Source: Pseudodesulfovibrio profundus
GTDB lineage: Bacteria > Desulfobacterota > Desulfovibrionia > Desulfovibrionales > Desulfovibrionaceae
Assembly (NCBI RefSeq): GCF_900217235.1
Contig: NZ_LT907975.1
Span: forward strand, 3,881,001-3,945,000
Reading direction: 5' to 3'
Length of the DNA stretch: 64,000 bases
Shown: positions 35,385-44,635 of the stretch, piece by piece
Numbering within the stretch: the first letter of the stretch is position 1
How the letters are laid out: every line of letters starts with the position of its first letter
The notes under the pieces: model-generated
Told to the model about the DNA's origin: nothing
What the model saw: only the letters and a program-made list of their open reading frames with translations
Database searches by the model: none
Program-made: the position numbers and the translations under genes

Positions 35385-37322
35385 GTGCAGATTGAAGTTT
35401 CCGGCAAGCAGGTTGACCTGGCTGACGGCGCTTCGTGCGCCGATGCCCTCAGTGAAGGGCTGTCGAAAAAGCAGTTCAAGAAAGTAGTGGCAGCCAAATG
35501 TGGCGAGTCACTTATTGATCTTGGCGCAACCGTACCGACTGCCTGCACCACTCTTGAGCCCGTCTTCGCAGATAGCGAAGAGGGGCTGGATATTATCCGA
35601 CACTCCACTGCCCACCTGATGGCCGAAGCGGTCAAAAAACTGTTCCCTACGGCACAGGTGACCATCGGTCCTTCCATCAAGGACGGCTTTTACTACGATT
35701 TCGATTACGAACGTCCGTTCACTCCCGAAGACCTTGAGGCCATCGAGAAGGAAATGCTTTCTTCGGTTGGTGCCAACAAGGAATTTTCCGTACAGACCAT
35801 GTCTGCTGATGAAGCGCGTGCCTACTTTGCGGAGAAGGGTGAGGATTACAAGGGCGAACTCATAGACGATCTGGGCGGAGAAGAATTCACTGTGTATACG
35901 CACGGTGAATTTGCTGATTTGTGCCGTGGTCCTCATGTGGCCCGCACCGGCATGCTCAAAGCCTTCAAGCTGCTTTCCGTGGCTGGTGCCTACTGGCGTG
36001 GAGATGAGAAAAACAAGCAGTTGCAGCGTATATACGGTACTGCCTGGCAGGACCCCAAGGCGTTGAAAAAGCACCTGAACCGACTGGAAGAAGCCAAGAA
36101 GCGCGACCATCGCAAGCTCGGCACCCAGCTTGACCTGTTCTCCTTCAATGAAGAAGTCGGACCGGGCATGGCTCTGTGGCACCCCAAAGGGATGCTGCTT
36201 CGGGCTATCCTTGAGGACTTCGAGCGCAAGGAACACCTCAAGCGCGGGTATGATCTGGTTCAGGGACCGCTGATTCTCAAGCGCGAGCTGTGGGAAAAGT
36301 CCGGTCACTATGACAATTACCGTGAAAACATGTATTTCACGGAGATCGATGAGCAGGCCTACGGCGTCAAGCCCATGAACTGCCTGGCTCACATGATCAT
36401 TTATAAGCGCAAGATCATGAGCTATCGTGAACTGCCGCAGCGCTATTTCGAGCTCGGCGTTGTTCACCGCCACGAAAAGTCCGGCGTCCTGCATGGGTTG
36501 ATGCGTGTTCGCACCTTCACTCAGGATGATGCGCACCTTATTTGTCGCCCGGATCAGATCGAGGCTGAGATTCTTGATCTCATGCAGTTCTACAGTGATG
36601 TATACTCGCTGTTTGATTACGATTTCCAGGTGGAGCTTTCTACGCGCCCGGAGAAATCCATTGGCTCGGACGAAGCTTGGGACGTGGCAACCGAAGCGTT
36701 GCGTCAGGCCCTTGAAAAGTCCGGCATGGATTACACTATCAACGAAGGCGACGGGGCGTTTTATGGTCCCAAGATCGACTTCCATCTTCTGGATTCAATC
36801 GGCCGTTCCTGGCAGTGTGGTACCATTCAGGTGGATTTCACCTTGCCAGAGCGCTTTGACATAGTATATGTGGGCGAGGACGGTGAACGTCACAGGCCAG
36901 TCATGATCCATCGGGCCATGCTCGGATCCATTGAACGTTTCATCGGCATGTTGACGGAACACTGCGCAGGTGCGTATCCTGTGTGGCTTGCTCCGGTGCA
37001 GGCGCGTCTGATGAATGTAACGGACGCACAATTAGATTTTGTTGAAAAAGCCAAGCGTCTCTTTGCCGCAAAAGGCATCCGCATTGAAGCGGATACTCGC
37101 AATGAGAAACTGGGTTATAAGATTCGGGAAGCTCAAGTTGAGAAAATCCCGTATATGCTTGTAATCGGTGATAAAGAGGTTGAGGCTGGATGTGTCAATA
37201 TTCGCTCACGCGATGGTGACGATCCGGGTTTGGTGACACTGGAAGAAGCCGCGCAGCTCATTTTGGATGCTGCGAAGGCGCCTTTCGAAGCAGGAGGAAT
37301 GAGCTATAGCTTTTCGGGGTAA
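35385..37322 (+). CDS. thrS: Threonyl-tRNA synthetase
   Basis: A 645-residue class II synthetase. It has an N-terminal TGS domain, the editing domain with HSTAHLMAEA and a later HxxxC-like region, the catalytic core (GPGMALWHPKG, then MNCLAHMIIYKRKIMSYRELP, motif 2 and the RPVMIHRAMLGSIERF motif 3) and an anticodon-binding domain. The start is GTG, six bases after AAGGAG; the ATG five bases earlier is out of frame. The 3' end overlaps infC by 17 bases. Confidence 0.97.
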   Translation: MQIEVSGKQVDLADGASCADALSEGLSKKQFKKVVAAKCGESLIDLGATVPTACTTLEPVFADSEEGLDIIRHSTAHLMAEAVKKLFPTAQVTIGPSIKDGFYYDFDYERPFTPEDLEAIEKEMLSSVGANKEFSVQTMSADEARAYFAEKGEDYKGELIDDLGGEEFTVYTHGEFADLCRGPHVARTGMLKAFKLLSVAGAYWRGDEKNKQLQRIYGTAWQDPKALKKHLNRLEEAKKRDHRKLGTQLDLFSFNEEVGPGMALWHPKGMLLRAILEDFERKEHLKRGYDLVQGPLILKRELWEKSGHYDNYRENMYFTEIDEQAYGVKPMNCLAHMIIYKRKIMSYRELPQRYFELGVVHRHEKSGVLHGLMRVRTFTQDDAHLICRPDQIEAEILDLMQFYSDVYSLFDYDFQVELSTRPEKSIGSDEAWDVATEALRQALEKSGMDYTINEGDGAFYGPKIDFHLLDSIGRSWQCGTIQVDFTLPERFDIVYVGEDGERHRPVMIHRAMLGSIERFIGMLTEHCAGAYPVWLAPVQARLMNVTDAQLDFVEKAKRLFAAKGIRIEADTRNEKLGYKIREAQVEKIPYMLVIGDKEVEAGCVNIRSRDGDDPGLVTLEEAAQLILDAAKAPFEAGGMSYSFSG

Positions 37323-37854
37323 CGACCGTCGAGGCCAGAGACGACAGGATCAGGTCCGACGCAACGAGAGAATTCGCATCCCACGGGTGCGGGTAGTTGA
37401 CGAGGACGGCGAACAGCTGGGTGTTTTGGACACCCGCGACGCATTGGAACGCGCCCGTAGCAAAGGGCTTGACCTTGTAGAAGTAGCGCCTAATGCTGAT
37501 CCGCCGGTCTGTAAGATCATGGATTATGGCAAGTTTAAGTTCCAGCAGAAGAAAAAGCTGCAGGAAGCCAAGAAAAAACAAACCGTAATCAAGATCAAGG
37601 AAGTCAAATTCCGGCCCAAGACCGATGAGCACGATTACCAAACCAAGCTCAAGAAAATAGTCAAATTTCTCGGTGGCGGTGACCGTTGTAAGGTTACTGT
37701 TTTCTTCCGAGGTCGCGAAATCGTCCACAAGGATCGCGGGCTGATGATGCTCGAACGCGTTGTGGAAGATACGCAAGATATCGCCAAAGTCGAGAGCAGG
37801 CCATTGTCTGAGGGACGGACGATGACAATGATGCTTGCTCCAGTGAAAAAATAG
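37306..37854 (+). CDS. infC: Translation initiation factor IF-3 with ATA start codon
   Basis: A 182-residue IF-3. The conserved N-terminal stretch RRNERIRIPRVRVVDEDGEQ lies before the first ATG/GTG in frame (GTG at 37387), so the true start must be upstream. The frame is closed by TGA at 37300, and the only fitting codon is ATA at 37306, eight bases after AGGAGG. IF-3 genes are known to use rare start codons (ATT in E. coli) so that IF-3 represses its own synthesis; ATA here fits that logic. It overlaps the end of thrS and is followed by rpmI and rplT. Confidence 0.9.
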   Translation: MAFRGNDRRGQRRQDQVRRNERIRIPRVRVVDEDGEQLGVLDTRDALERARSKGLDLVEVAPNADPPVCKIMDYGKFKFQQKKKLQEAKKKQTVIKIKEVKFRPKTDEHDYQTKLKKIVKFLGGGDRCKVTVFFRGREIVHKDRGLMMLERVVEDTQDIAKVESRPLSEGRTMTMMLAPVKK

Positions 37855-37902
37855 TCGATACTCACTTAGGGACACCAGTCCCGTTTTATTAAGGAGGCTA
37901 CT

Positions 37903-38100
37903 ATGCCCAAGATCAAAACTCGTCGCGCTGCCGCAAAGCGTTTTTCCAAAACTGCTTCCGGTAAGTTCAAGCGCCGCAGAAAGAACTTGCGTCACATTCT
38001 GACCAAGAAGAACGCCAAGCGCAAACGTCGCCTGGGGCAGTCCACCACCGTGGACTCCACCAACATGAAGGCCGTTCGTCGTCAGCTGCCCAACGGTTAG
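37903..38100 (+). CDS. rpmI: Ribosomal protein bL35
   Basis: A 65-residue, very basic 50S protein starting [17 protein letters not shown], the usual L35 opening. AAGGAGG lies just before the ATG. Standard infC-rpmI-rplT order, but the gap to rplT is 170 bases, longer than usual. Confidence 0.97.
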   Translation: MPKIKTRRAAAKRFSKTASGKFKRRRKNLRHILTKKNAKRKRRLGQSTTVDSTNMKAVRRQLPNG

Positions 38101-38214
38101 TATCTCCTTTGATATGTGCCTGCCGGCAGCGTACAAGAGACTCGTTGTCCACGCATGTCGGCTCCGGCTTCAAATGAAGATCTAGCGTTATTGTTTTAAA
38201 CCTATAGAATCTTG

Positions 38215-38247
38215 CCTCGCCAGGGGCGTCCGTTCCAGCCTGGGAGG
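38215..38247 (+). promoter_or_regulatory. Hairpin in rplT leader, candidate L20 control site
   Basis: CCTCGCCAGG pairs with CCTGGGAGG (one bulged G), with a 14-base loop, ending 10 bases before the rplT ribosome site. L20 represses its own operon through RNA that mimics its rRNA site in several bacteria; whether this is such a site is inference. Confidence 0.4.
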
Positions 38248-38270
38248 TCGATTAAAGATGGAGAATTACC

Positions 38271-38624
38271 ATGAGAGTTAAACGTGGTGTAGCCGCCAAG
38301 CGGCGTCACAAAAAATACCTGAAGATGGCCAAAGGTTACCGCGGAGCCGGTAGCCGCCTTTACCGCACAGCTCGTGAGCGCGTTGAAAAGGCCCTTTGCA
38401 ACGCCTATCGCGACCGCAAGCGTAAAAAACGTGAATTTCGCAAGCTGTGGATCATGCGTATCAACGCTGCCGCCCGTATCAACGGTCTGTCTTACAGCCG
38501 TCTGATGAACGGACTCAAGCTGGCAGGTATTGAGCTGAACCGCAAGGTCCTCGCTGACATGGCAGTGCGCAATCCTGAAGTATTTGCCAAAGTCGCAGAG
38601 GCCGCCAAAGCCAAGGTGAGCTAA
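38271..38624 (+). CDS. rplT: Ribosomal protein bL20
   Basis: A 117-residue basic protein ([18 protein letters not shown], then [15 protein letters not shown]), matching L20, which is needed early in 50S assembly and often represses this operon. GATGGAG precedes the ATG. The stop is three bases before the pheS start. Confidence 0.97.
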   Translation: MRVKRGVAAKRRHKKYLKMAKGYRGAGSRLYRTARERVEKALCNAYRDRKRKKREFRKLWIMRINAAARINGLSYSRLMNGLKLAGIELNRKVLADMAVRNPEVFAKVAEAAKAKVS

Positions 38625-38627
38625 ACC

Positions 38628-39680
38628 GTGAGTAATGAATTGAAGTCCTTCCTGGAAGGACTCGACAGCCTGGCCCAAGATTGCGAGTCTCGCAAGGGCC
38701 AGGCTTGTTCGTTAGAGGAACTGGACGAACTTCGGATCGAGTTCTTGGGTAGAAAGGGGAAGCTGGCCCAGCTTATGGGGCAGCTTGGTAAACTGGATAA
38801 TGCCGACAAGCCGGAAGGCGGTAAAAAGGCCAACGAGATCAAGCAGCGAATCACTGCGCTGATTGACGGTTGGCAGGCCGACCTGAAAGCTGCGGAAGCA
38901 AGTCAGGCGTTGGCACAGTTCGACCCCACCATGCCTGGGCGCAAGCCTTGGGCCGGTTCCAAGCATCCTGTTACCCTCGTCATGAACGAAGTCTGTGACG
39001 TGCTGACCGGTTTGGGATTCGAGCACGCTGCCGGTCCTGAAGTCGAAAACGACTGGCACAACTTCGAGGCGCTCAACATTCCTCCCGAGCATCCGGCTCG
39101 CGACATGCAGGACACGCTGTATGTTTCCGAGAACATTGTCCTTCGTACGCATACTTCCGGTATGCAGATCAGGTCGATGCTCAAGCAGGAACCGCCTGTG
39201 GCTGTCATCGCCCCCGGTAAGGTCTATCGCCGTGATTCCGATTTGACCCACACCCCGATGTTCCACCAGATCGAAGGGTTGCTGGTTGATCGAAATGTTT
39301 CCATGGCTGACCTGCGCGGAACACTGACGGTCTTCGTGCGTCGCATCTTCGGTGCAAAGACCGATGTCCGTTTCCGTCCCAGCTTCTTCCCGTTCACCGA
39401 ACCGAGCGCAGAAGTCGATATCTCCTGTGTGGCCTGTGGCGGCAAAGGGGAGACCGGCGGGAAAACGTGCCGAATCTGTAAGGGAACCGGTTGGGTTGAA
39501 ATCCTCGGATGTGGCATGGTTGATCCCAATGTCTTCAAGTCCGTTGGGTACGATCCTGAAGTATACACTGGTTTTGCCTTTGGTCTCGGTATTGAGCGTA
39601 TCGCCATGCTCAAATACAACATCGGCGACCTGCGTATGTTCTTTGAGAACGACGTTCGTTTTCTCGAACAGTTTGCATAG
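38628..39680 (+). CDS. pheS: Phenylalanyl-tRNA synthetase alpha subunit
   Basis: A 350-residue class II subunit. It has an N-terminal coiled coil, then motif 1 ([20 protein letters not shown]), motif 2 ([22 protein letters not shown]) and motif 3 ([13 protein letters not shown]). [18 protein letters not shown] segment near residue 270 is a C4 pair as found in some PheS proteins. Start is GTG at 38628, right after the rplT stop. Confidence 0.97.
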   Translation: MSNELKSFLEGLDSLAQDCESRKGQACSLEELDELRIEFLGRKGKLAQLMGQLGKLDNADKPEGGKKANEIKQRITALIDGWQADLKAAEASQALAQFDPTMPGRKPWAGSKHPVTLVMNEVCDVLTGLGFEHAAGPEVENDWHNFEALNIPPEHPARDMQDTLYVSENIVLRTHTSGMQIRSMLKQEPPVAVIAPGKVYRRDSDLTHTPMFHQIEGLLVDRNVSMADLRGTLTVFVRRIFGAKTDVRFRPSFFPFTEPSAEVDISCVACGGKGETGGKTCRICKGTGWVEILGCGMVDPNVFKSVGYDPEVYTGFAFGLGIERIAMLKYNIGDLRMFFENDVRFLEQFA

Positions 39681-39688
39681 ATTGCAGT

Positions 39689-39730
39689 GCGGCCCGGGAA
39701 TCCCAGTCGGGGTCCCTGCGGCCGCTTTTT
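39689..39730 (+). terminator. Strong hairpin with T run between pheS and pheT
   Basis: GCGGCC plus CGGGAATCCC pair with GGGGTCCCTG plus GGCCGC, one bulge and one mismatch, then TTTTT. It looks like an intrinsic terminator inside an operon, so pheT expression may depend on read-through. Confidence 0.75.
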
Positions 39731-39758
39731 CATAATTTTCTAAGCTTACGGTAGTGCA

Positions 39759-42167
39759 ATGTTAGTCAGTCTCAATTGGTTGCGGGAATTTGTTCCCTAC
39801 GAGGGAGAAATTCAGGCTCTTGGTGACAAACTCACCATGCTTGGTCTGGAGCTTGAAGGCATCGAAGATCCTTTCGAGAATGTGAAGGATATCGTTGTCG
39901 GCTATGTTGTGGAGTGCGAAAAGCACCCCGAAGCCGAGAAGCTCTCGGTCTGCACGGTTGACGTCGGCGGTCCCGAAACCCTGACCATCGTGTGCGGTGC
40001 GCCTAACGTCGCCAAGGGACAGAAGGTTCCTGTGGCCACCGTCGGAACCGTCATGCCTGAAGGTATGAAGATCAAGAAAGCCAAGCTCCGTGGCGTCAAG
40101 TCCATGGGCATGATCTGCTCTGAGAATGAGCTTGGTTTTTCCGATGATCATGAAGGCATTTGGGTTCTCGATGATTCTTTCACCGTCGGCGACAAGTTGG
40201 TCGACGCATTGAAACTTGAGCGCACAGTATTTGATTTTGACATCACGCCCAACAGGGCGGATTGCCTTTCGATCCTCGGCTTTGCCCGTGAGACTGCGCT
40301 TGCCTTCGACCTTCCGCTGACATTGCCCAAGCTGAATCTGGTTGAATCCGGTGGCAATGCTGCTGATGAAGTGAAAATACTGATCGATGATCCTGAGCTT
40401 TGTCCTGCTTACCATGCTCGTGTGCTGCATGGTGTCGAGACACGCAAGGCCCCGGACTGGATGCGCTTTAAATTGTTGGCACTCGGGCAGCGCCCCATTT
40501 CCAACATCGTTGATTGCACGAACTACATCATGTTCGAGTTGGGTCAGCCGTTGCACTCCTTTGATATGGATCTGATCGAAGATGCCACCATTCGAGTCGC
40601 ACCTGCCACCGACGGGATGAAATTTACCACGCTGGACGATGTCGAGCGCACCCTTACTGCCAATGATCTCCTTATCTGGGACGGCAAGAAGCCCATCGCT
40701 CTGGCCGGTGTCATGGGTGGTGCCAACTCCGAGATGCAGGCAGGCTCCACCAACGTTCTGCTCGAAGCTGCTGTCTTCCGCCCGGGCACGGTTCGCAAAA
40801 CCGCCCGCCGATTGGCCCTGCCGTCTGACGCTTCCTATCGCTTTGAGCGTGGTGTCGATCAGCAGATGACCCGCTTCGCCATGGATCGTGCGGCACAGTT
40901 GATGGCTGAAACCTCCGGCGGCACCGTCGTCACCGGCGTTGCCTCCAATGAGCCAATGCCTTGGGAAGATCGCAAGCACGTGTATCGTCATGCTCGCTGC
41001 ATGTCCCTTCTCGGCCTTGATCTGGAACCGTCCTTTGCCAAGAAAGTCTTCGAGGGTGAAGGGTGCACGGTTGAAGATTCCGATGCAGACAACTGGACTG
41101 TTTCCTCGCCGTCCCATCGTCTTGATCTGGAACGTGAAGTCGATCTTTACGAAGAGGTCGGGCGAGTTTTCGGCCTGGATCAGATTCCGGCAGTTCTGCC
41201 GAAGGTGGCAAAGTCTCTCAATACTTCCACTTCCGGTCTGACTGAGTTCGCTTTCATTCAGGACGTCAAGACCTGGGGCGCGGGTATCGGCCTCAACGAA
41301 GCGATCAACTACAGCTTCGTGGGTGATGAAGATTTGGACCGCCTTGGTTTGCCCAAGGAAGGACGCGTCAATATCGCGAATCCCTTGTCCGAAGAGCAGA
41401 ACGTCCTGCGGACCGACCTTGCTCCCGGCCTGCTGAATACGCTGAAGAACAATCTGGCGCAGGGCAACAACCATGTCCGTATTTTTGAAGTAGCCAAGCG
41501 CTTTGTGGCCGATGCCGAATCCGAAACCGAAACCGAAACCCGCGAGTATGTCCGTCTGGGCATGCTCATGTACGGCCCCCGTCATGCGACCGAATGGCCG
41601 TGGGAAGCCGGTGAAGCTGACTACCTTGATGTGAAAGGGCATGTGGAGCATCTGGTCATGAACCACCTCAAACTGGCAGAACCGCAGTTTGCTCTTGTGG
41701 AAGACCATCCTTACCTTGCTCCGTGCGTTGAAGTCACTCTGGATGATACGTCCATCGGTTTCATGGGTAAGGTTAAGGAAGAAATCGCCGATTACTATCA
41801 CGCGAAAAAGGATGTCTGGTTGGCTGACATGGATCTGGATGCACTGCGTAGCATCGTCAATGATCACAAGATCATCTTTGCTCCGCTGCCGGTATTTCCG
41901 CCGAGCCGTCGCGATGTGACTGTCATTGGACCGTCCACGCTGACCGCCCAGACCATCCGTGAGGCTATAACCGATGCCGGTGTCTCCATTCTGGAGTCCG
42001 TGGAGCTGGTCGCTGAATTTGTCCCCGAGGGGCAGGATGAAGAGCGTAACCTGTCGTTCCGCTTGACCTATCGTCACCCCAAGAAGACACTCAAGGACAA
42101 ACAGGTGGATAAGGAGCATAAAAAAGTGCTTGCCGCCCTGGAAAAGAATCTTCCGATTCGCTTCTAG
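39759..42167 (+). CDS. pheT: Phenylalanyl-tRNA synthetase beta subunit
   Basis: An 802-residue subunit. It has an EMAP-like tRNA-binding domain (residues 40-150, with VCGAPNVAKGQKVPVATVG), B3/B4 editing domain, B5 (RVFGLDQIPA region) and C-terminal ferredoxin-fold anticodon-binding domain (FPPSRRDVTVIG). A SETETET stretch near residue 588 comes from three tandem GAAACC units. Length is normal. Confidence 0.97.
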   Translation: MLVSLNWLREFVPYEGEIQALGDKLTMLGLELEGIEDPFENVKDIVVGYVVECEKHPEAEKLSVCTVDVGGPETLTIVCGAPNVAKGQKVPVATVGTVMPEGMKIKKAKLRGVKSMGMICSENELGFSDDHEGIWVLDDSFTVGDKLVDALKLERTVFDFDITPNRADCLSILGFARETALAFDLPLTLPKLNLVESGGNAADEVKILIDDPELCPAYHARVLHGVETRKAPDWMRFKLLALGQRPISNIVDCTNYIMFELGQPLHSFDMDLIEDATIRVAPATDGMKFTTLDDVERTLTANDLLIWDGKKPIALAGVMGGANSEMQAGSTNVLLEAAVFRPGTVRKTARRLALPSDASYRFERGVDQQMTRFAMDRAAQLMAETSGGTVVTGVASNEPMPWEDRKHVYRHARCMSLLGLDLEPSFAKKVFEGEGCTVEDSDADNWTVSSPSHRLDLEREVDLYEEVGRVFGLDQIPAVLPKVAKSLNTSTSGLTEFAFIQDVKTWGAGIGLNEAINYSFVGDEDLDRLGLPKEGRVNIANPLSEEQNVLRTDLAPGLLNTLKNNLAQGNNHVRIFEVAKRFVADAESETETETREYVRLGMLMYGPRHATEWPWEAGEADYLDVKGHVEHLVMNHLKLAEPQFALVEDHPYLAPCVEVTLDDTSIGFMGKVKEEIADYYHAKKDVWLADMDLDALRSIVNDHKIIFAPLPVFPPSRRDVTVIGPSTLTAQTIREAITDAGVSILESVELVAEFVPEGQDEERNLSFRLTYRHPKKTLKDKQVDKEHKKVLAALEKNLPIRF

Positions 42168-42186
42168 TTGCTGACAATGTCGATTT

Positions 42187-42219
42187 AAAACCCCACACAG
42201 TGTCGTGTGGGGTTTTTTT
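42187..42219 (+). terminator. Terminator of the pheT operon
   Basis: AAAACCCCACAC / GTGTGGGGTTTT with a six-base loop, then more T. The next 170 bases before the MerR gene hold no clear feature. Confidence 0.93.
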
Positions 42220-42391
42220 ATGTGGATTCCTTTGGAGTTGAGGTGAACATTTCTGCATCACGGCGTGAAATTGTTGAAATAATCTACGCCGAAGTTCATA
42301 AAACCGATGATTATCAAGTGGCTAGTCGATAACTCATCGACACATGCCTAAACATATTGAAGCAAAAGGCTGCTTTTGGTATTGCTAGGCG

Positions 42392-42697
42392 ATGGAAGAT
42401 TTACAGGAGTTCAAGACATATAAGATAGGTCAGGCTGCCAAGGAACTTGGGGTCAAGACGTATGTCCTCCGTTTCTGGGAAGGGGAGTTCGATGAGATCG
42501 AGCCCATTCGCACCCAATCGGGCCAGCGGTTGTATACCGAAGAGCACCTGGAAAAAATCCGCGAAATCAAGCAACTCCTCTACGATGAGGGGCTCACCAT
42601 TGATGGAGCGAAAAAGAAATTGCAAAGCCGTGACAACGCTCCTTTGCTGCAAGATATCTATAACGAGCTCCTCGAAATCAAGAAACTTTTGGCATAG
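42392..42697 (+). CDS. MerR family transcriptional regulator
   Basis: A 101-residue protein with the MerR helix-turn-helix and wing (YKIGQAAKELGVKTYVLRFWE, then RLYTEEHLEKIREIKQLL). It lacks the long coiled coil and ligand domain of full MerR proteins and ends in a short helix, so it has no visible metal site. The next gene, 68 bases on, is an arsenate reductase; control of it is possible but not shown. Confidence 0.88.
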   Translation: MEDLQEFKTYKIGQAAKELGVKTYVLRFWEGEFDEIEPIRTQSGQRLYTEEHLEKIREIKQLLYDEGLTIDGAKKKLQSRDNAPLLQDIYNELLEIKKLLA

Positions 42698-42765
42698 CTT
42701 CATACGCCTGTCACATTCAGATGGCAGACATGGGGTGACATGCATCTAACTTCGAGGTCTTTCCA

Positions 42766-43188
42766 ATGAATATTCTTTTCTTATGCACCGGCAATTCGTG
42801 TCGTAGCCAGATGGCGGAAGCGTGGGCGCGTCAACTGCACCCTGATTTCGGGGTCTGGTCGGCTGGTGTGGTCAAGCATGGGATGAATCCCAATGTTGCC
42901 ACGATGATGAACGAAGTCGGAGTGGATATTTCGGCGCAGTCATCCAAAACCGTCGATGATTTGCCTGACGTGAAGTTCGATTACATTGTCACGCTTTGTG
43001 GACATGCGTCAGAAAACTGTCCGTTCTTCCCGGCGCAGAGCAAACGTGTTCACCGCGGATTTGATGACCCGCCCTCCATCGTCAAAGAGCAAGGGCTTGA
43101 AGGCGAGGAAATGCTTGATGTCTATCGTCGGGTTCGGGATGAAATCAAAGGCATGGTATCCGGCATCCCGGATAATCTAAGCGAATAG
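42766..43188 (+). CDS. arsC: Thioredoxin-type arsenate reductase
   Basis: A 140-residue protein of the low-molecular-weight phosphatase fold. The P-loop is C7-T-G-N-S-C12-R, and the redox pair C78 and C85 ([14 protein letters not shown]) is spaced as in Staphylococcus plasmid ArsC (C82/C89). The DDPP loop with the general acid is present. It reduces As(V) to As(III), which then needs an efflux pump; none is in the window. Convergent with fliI, 11 bases apart. Confidence 0.9.
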   Translation: MNILFLCTGNSCRSQMAEAWARQLHPDFGVWSAGVVKHGMNPNVATMMNEVGVDISAQSSKTVDDLPDVKFDYIVTLCGHASENCPFFPAQSKRVHRGFDDPPSIVKEQGLEGEEMLDVYRRVRDEIKGMVSGIPDNLSE

Positions 43189-43199
43189 CCGCCGAGCGG

Positions 43200-44633
43200 T
43201 TATCCCATCTTCACCGAAATATCCCCTGGAGGGATCGGTTCCTGTCTGCGTTGCTGCTGTTGTGGCTGCTGTTGTGGCTGCTGGTTGGGAGCAGCGTTTT
43301 GCTGTGGGCGTTGCTGCGTCTGATTGGAGGGCTGTCCACCGACGAGCGCATGCATTTTCTGCATGGCTGATTCCAGTGGTTCATTTTCAGACACAAGCTG
43401 CCTGAGAAATTTGTTGATGGGGCCAACCATTGAGATGGCCTTGTCGACTTCCGGGTTGGCGCCTTTCTGATAGGCGCCGATGTTGACCATGTCTTCCACT
43501 TTTTTGAATGTCGCCATATGTCGCAGCAGGGCTCGACCGTCTGCCTGCGCTTCATCACTGGTGATATCGCTACGCAGACGACTGACAGACTTGAGCACGT
43601 CAATGGCCGGATAGTGACCGAGATCGGCTAGGTCGCGGGTGAGGACGATGTGACCGTCAAGAATAGAGCGGGTGGAGTCGGCAATGGGTTCATTAAAGTC
43701 GTCACCATCAACCAAAACCGTGTAAATACCGGTTATAGAACCGGTCTTGGCTTTGCCTGCTCGTTCCAGCAACTGCGGAAGGTGAGCGAAAACTGATGGC
43801 GTGTACCCACCACGAGTCGGGGGTTCGCCTGCTGCAAGGCCGACTTCGCGTCCTGCCATGGCAAAACGGGTGACGGAATCCATCATCAGCAGGACATCCT
43901 TGCCCTGATCCCGGAAAAATTCAGCAACAGCAGTGGCTGCGTAGGCTGCGCGCATACGAATGAGCGGACTTTTGTCCGATGTGGCAACAATGAGCACGGA
44001 ACGGGCCATACCTTCAGGACCAAGGTCACGCTCCATGAACTCCACAACCTCTCTGCCACGCTCGCCTACCAGTGCAATGACATTGATGTCAGCCTTGGTG
44101 TAACGGGCCATCATGCCCAAGGTGGTGGATTTACCGACGCCAGAACCCGCCATAATACCGACACGCTGCCCCTTGCCCAGGGTCAGCAGGGAATTGACGG
44201 ATCGTATGCCGACATCAAGCGGTTCGTTGATGCGAGGGCGATCCAGTGGATTGGGTGGCTCACGGTGCAGGGCAGCATAAGTCTCAGCCGCAATCGGTCC
44301 TTTGCCATCAAGGGGCTTGCCGAATGCATCAACCGCACGGCCGAGAAGTTCTTTGCCGACAGGGATATGGGGTGGCGTAGCAGCATTTTGAATCAAGCTA
44401 CCCGGCCCGATCCCGCGCATGTCCGAGTAGGGCATGAACAAACATGCTCCGTCGCGAAAACCGACCACTTCCGCAGGAATGGGATCACTGGATTCCGGAA
44501 TGAGGTAGCAGACCGACCCCAGTGGAGCCTTGATGCCTTGTCCTTCGGCGATGAGGCCAACGACTTTGGTGACCTTGCCGAACGTCTGACACGGATCGAG
44601 CTCTTCCAGCATGTGGAGTGGCGAGCCGCTCAT
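43200..44633 (-). CDS. fliI: Flagellar export ATPase with Gln-rich tail
   Basis: A 477-residue F1-beta-like ATPase that energises flagellar protein export. Walker A is GIMAGSGVGKST near residue 165, Walker B is DVLLMMDSVTRFAM. The last 40 residues (QQRPQQ.., many Gln and Pro) extend past the normal end and are coded by a 12-base repeat. Last gene of the flgB operon, starting two bases after the fliH stop. Confidence 0.96.
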   Translation of the reverse strand: MSGSPLHMLEELDPCQTFGKVTKVVGLIAEGQGIKAPLGSVCYLIPESSDPIPAEVVGFRDGACLFMPYSDMRGIGPGSLIQNAATPPHIPVGKELLGRAVDAFGKPLDGKGPIAAETYAALHREPPNPLDRPRINEPLDVGIRSVNSLLTLGKGQRVGIMAGSGVGKSTTLGMMARYTKADINVIALVGERGREVVEFMERDLGPEGMARSVLIVATSDKSPLIRMRAAYAATAVAEFFRDQGKDVLLMMDSVTRFAMAGREVGLAAGEPPTRGGYTPSVFAHLPQLLERAGKAKTGSITGIYTVLVDGDDFNEPIADSTRSILDGHIVLTRDLADLGHYPAIDVLKSVSRLRSDITSDEAQADGRALLRHMATFKKVEDMVNIGAYQKGANPEVDKAISMVGPINKFLRQLVSENEPLESAMQKMHALVGGQPSNQTQQRPQQNAAPNQQPQQQPQQQQRRQEPIPPGDISVKMG

Positions 44634-44635
44634 GC

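Noticed and set aside
39762..42119. 785-codon minus-strand frame across pheT
   Set aside because: Shadow of a well-conserved synthetase gene; high GC at third positions leaves the opposite strand open.
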